A DNA stretch of 54,434 nucleotides from contig NZ_JFZB01000035.1 in assembly GCF_000740785.1 (NCBI RefSeq), positions 1 through 54,434 of the forward strand, written 5' to 3'. Source of the DNA: Paenirhodobacter enshiensis. Its GTDB lineage: Bacteria > Pseudomonadota > Alphaproteobacteria > Rhodobacterales > Rhodobacteraceae. The position numbers and the translations under genes were made by a program. Below, piece by piece: positions 54,355 to 54,434 of this stretch. Every line of letters begins with the position of its first letter. Within the stretch, counting starts at the first letter, position 1. The notes beneath the pieces were generated by a model that had not been told where the DNA came from, made no database searches, and was given only the letters and a program-made list of their open reading frames with translations.

Positions 54355-54378
54355 CAAAGCCTGTCTGCGAAGAATGAC

Positions 54379-54434
54379 TTACCAGTCTTCGCGGGCCACG
54401 ATGCGGGTCAGCACCGGCAGCTTGTTCGCGCCAA
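54379..54434 (-). CDS. rplP: C-terminal end of probable 50S ribosomal protein L16 (partial)
   Basis: Only 18 codons are inside the window, ending GANKLPVLTRIVAREDW and stop. The pattern small-small-x-KLP followed by basic and hydrophobic residues matches the C-terminus of L16 (AAAKLPIKT... in E. coli). A terminator-like hairpin follows instead of rpmC, which would mean the S10 operon is split here; this occurs in some Rhodobacterales. The short length keeps confidence moderate. Confidence 0.5.
   Translation of the reverse strand, partial: GANKLPVLTRIVAREDW

Overview
The window is a 54.4 kb piece of high-GC, densely packed chromosome from an alphaproteobacterium, most probably of the order Rhodobacterales (Rhodobacteraceae/Paracoccaceae). 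The evidence is the family set and its order: an opgG-opgI-opgH glucan operon like that of Rhodobacter, an ffh-GNAT-chorismate mutase-rpsP-rimM-trmD-rplS-rpmE run, CarD next to a 7Fe ferredoxin and a SUV3-like helicase, and pssA-psd beside bfd-bfr. I see no insertion sequence, prophage, CRISPR array, rRNA or tRNA gene. It reads as core chromosome with a few accessory genes.

Layout, left half. pssA and psd (phosphatidylethanolamine synthesis) are followed by bfd-bfr (iron storage) and rplM-rpsI. Then come a sugar-kinase-like phosphotransferase facing a class III aminotransferase, an MFS exporter, fdhD, an S49 peptidase, a tiny zinc-ribbon membrane protein, a pteridine-reductase-like SDR and uvrC. 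These are followed by an OafA-type acyltransferase, a lysine-2,3-aminomutase-like radical SAM enzyme, pgsA-moaD-moaE, an FAD oxidoreductase divergent from mnmD (possibly a split MnmC), a DMT transporter, a soluble lytic transglycosylase, dapA, a PuuA-like glutamine synthetase, nhaD and opgGIH.

Layout, right half. A LysR regulator is divergent from an azoreductase, with a palindrome in the shared promoter. The ffh-to-rpmE translation and secretion operon follows, opening with a chain of four hairpins. Next are an orphan DxD glycosyltransferase, a 1080-residue Pro/Ala-rich bitopic protein whose ends recall GspL/PilM and PilP/GspC, and a KefC-type antiporter. The minus-strand run TPR protein, SUV3-like helicase, S4 protein, fdxA, carD follows, then an SCP2-domain protein. 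The most striking block is the four-gene minus-strand cluster at 48142-52112: a circularly permuted ATP-grasp protein, an alpha-E protein, a transglutaminase-like protein and the proteasome-related peptidase Anbu. After it come an M3 oligoendopeptidase and, at the edge, the last codons of what is probably rplP.

Non-coding structure worth noting: three copies of a double-hairpin intergenic repeat ending in a conserved CCCCGGGATATTT block, each in a convergent gap and in the same orientation; several very clean intrinsic terminators; palindromes in the slt/dapA, rplM/phosphotransferase and lysR/azoR divergent promoters; and structured RNA candidates ahead of ffh and between rpsP and rimM. All identifications come from reading the sequence and from family knowledge; no database search was run.
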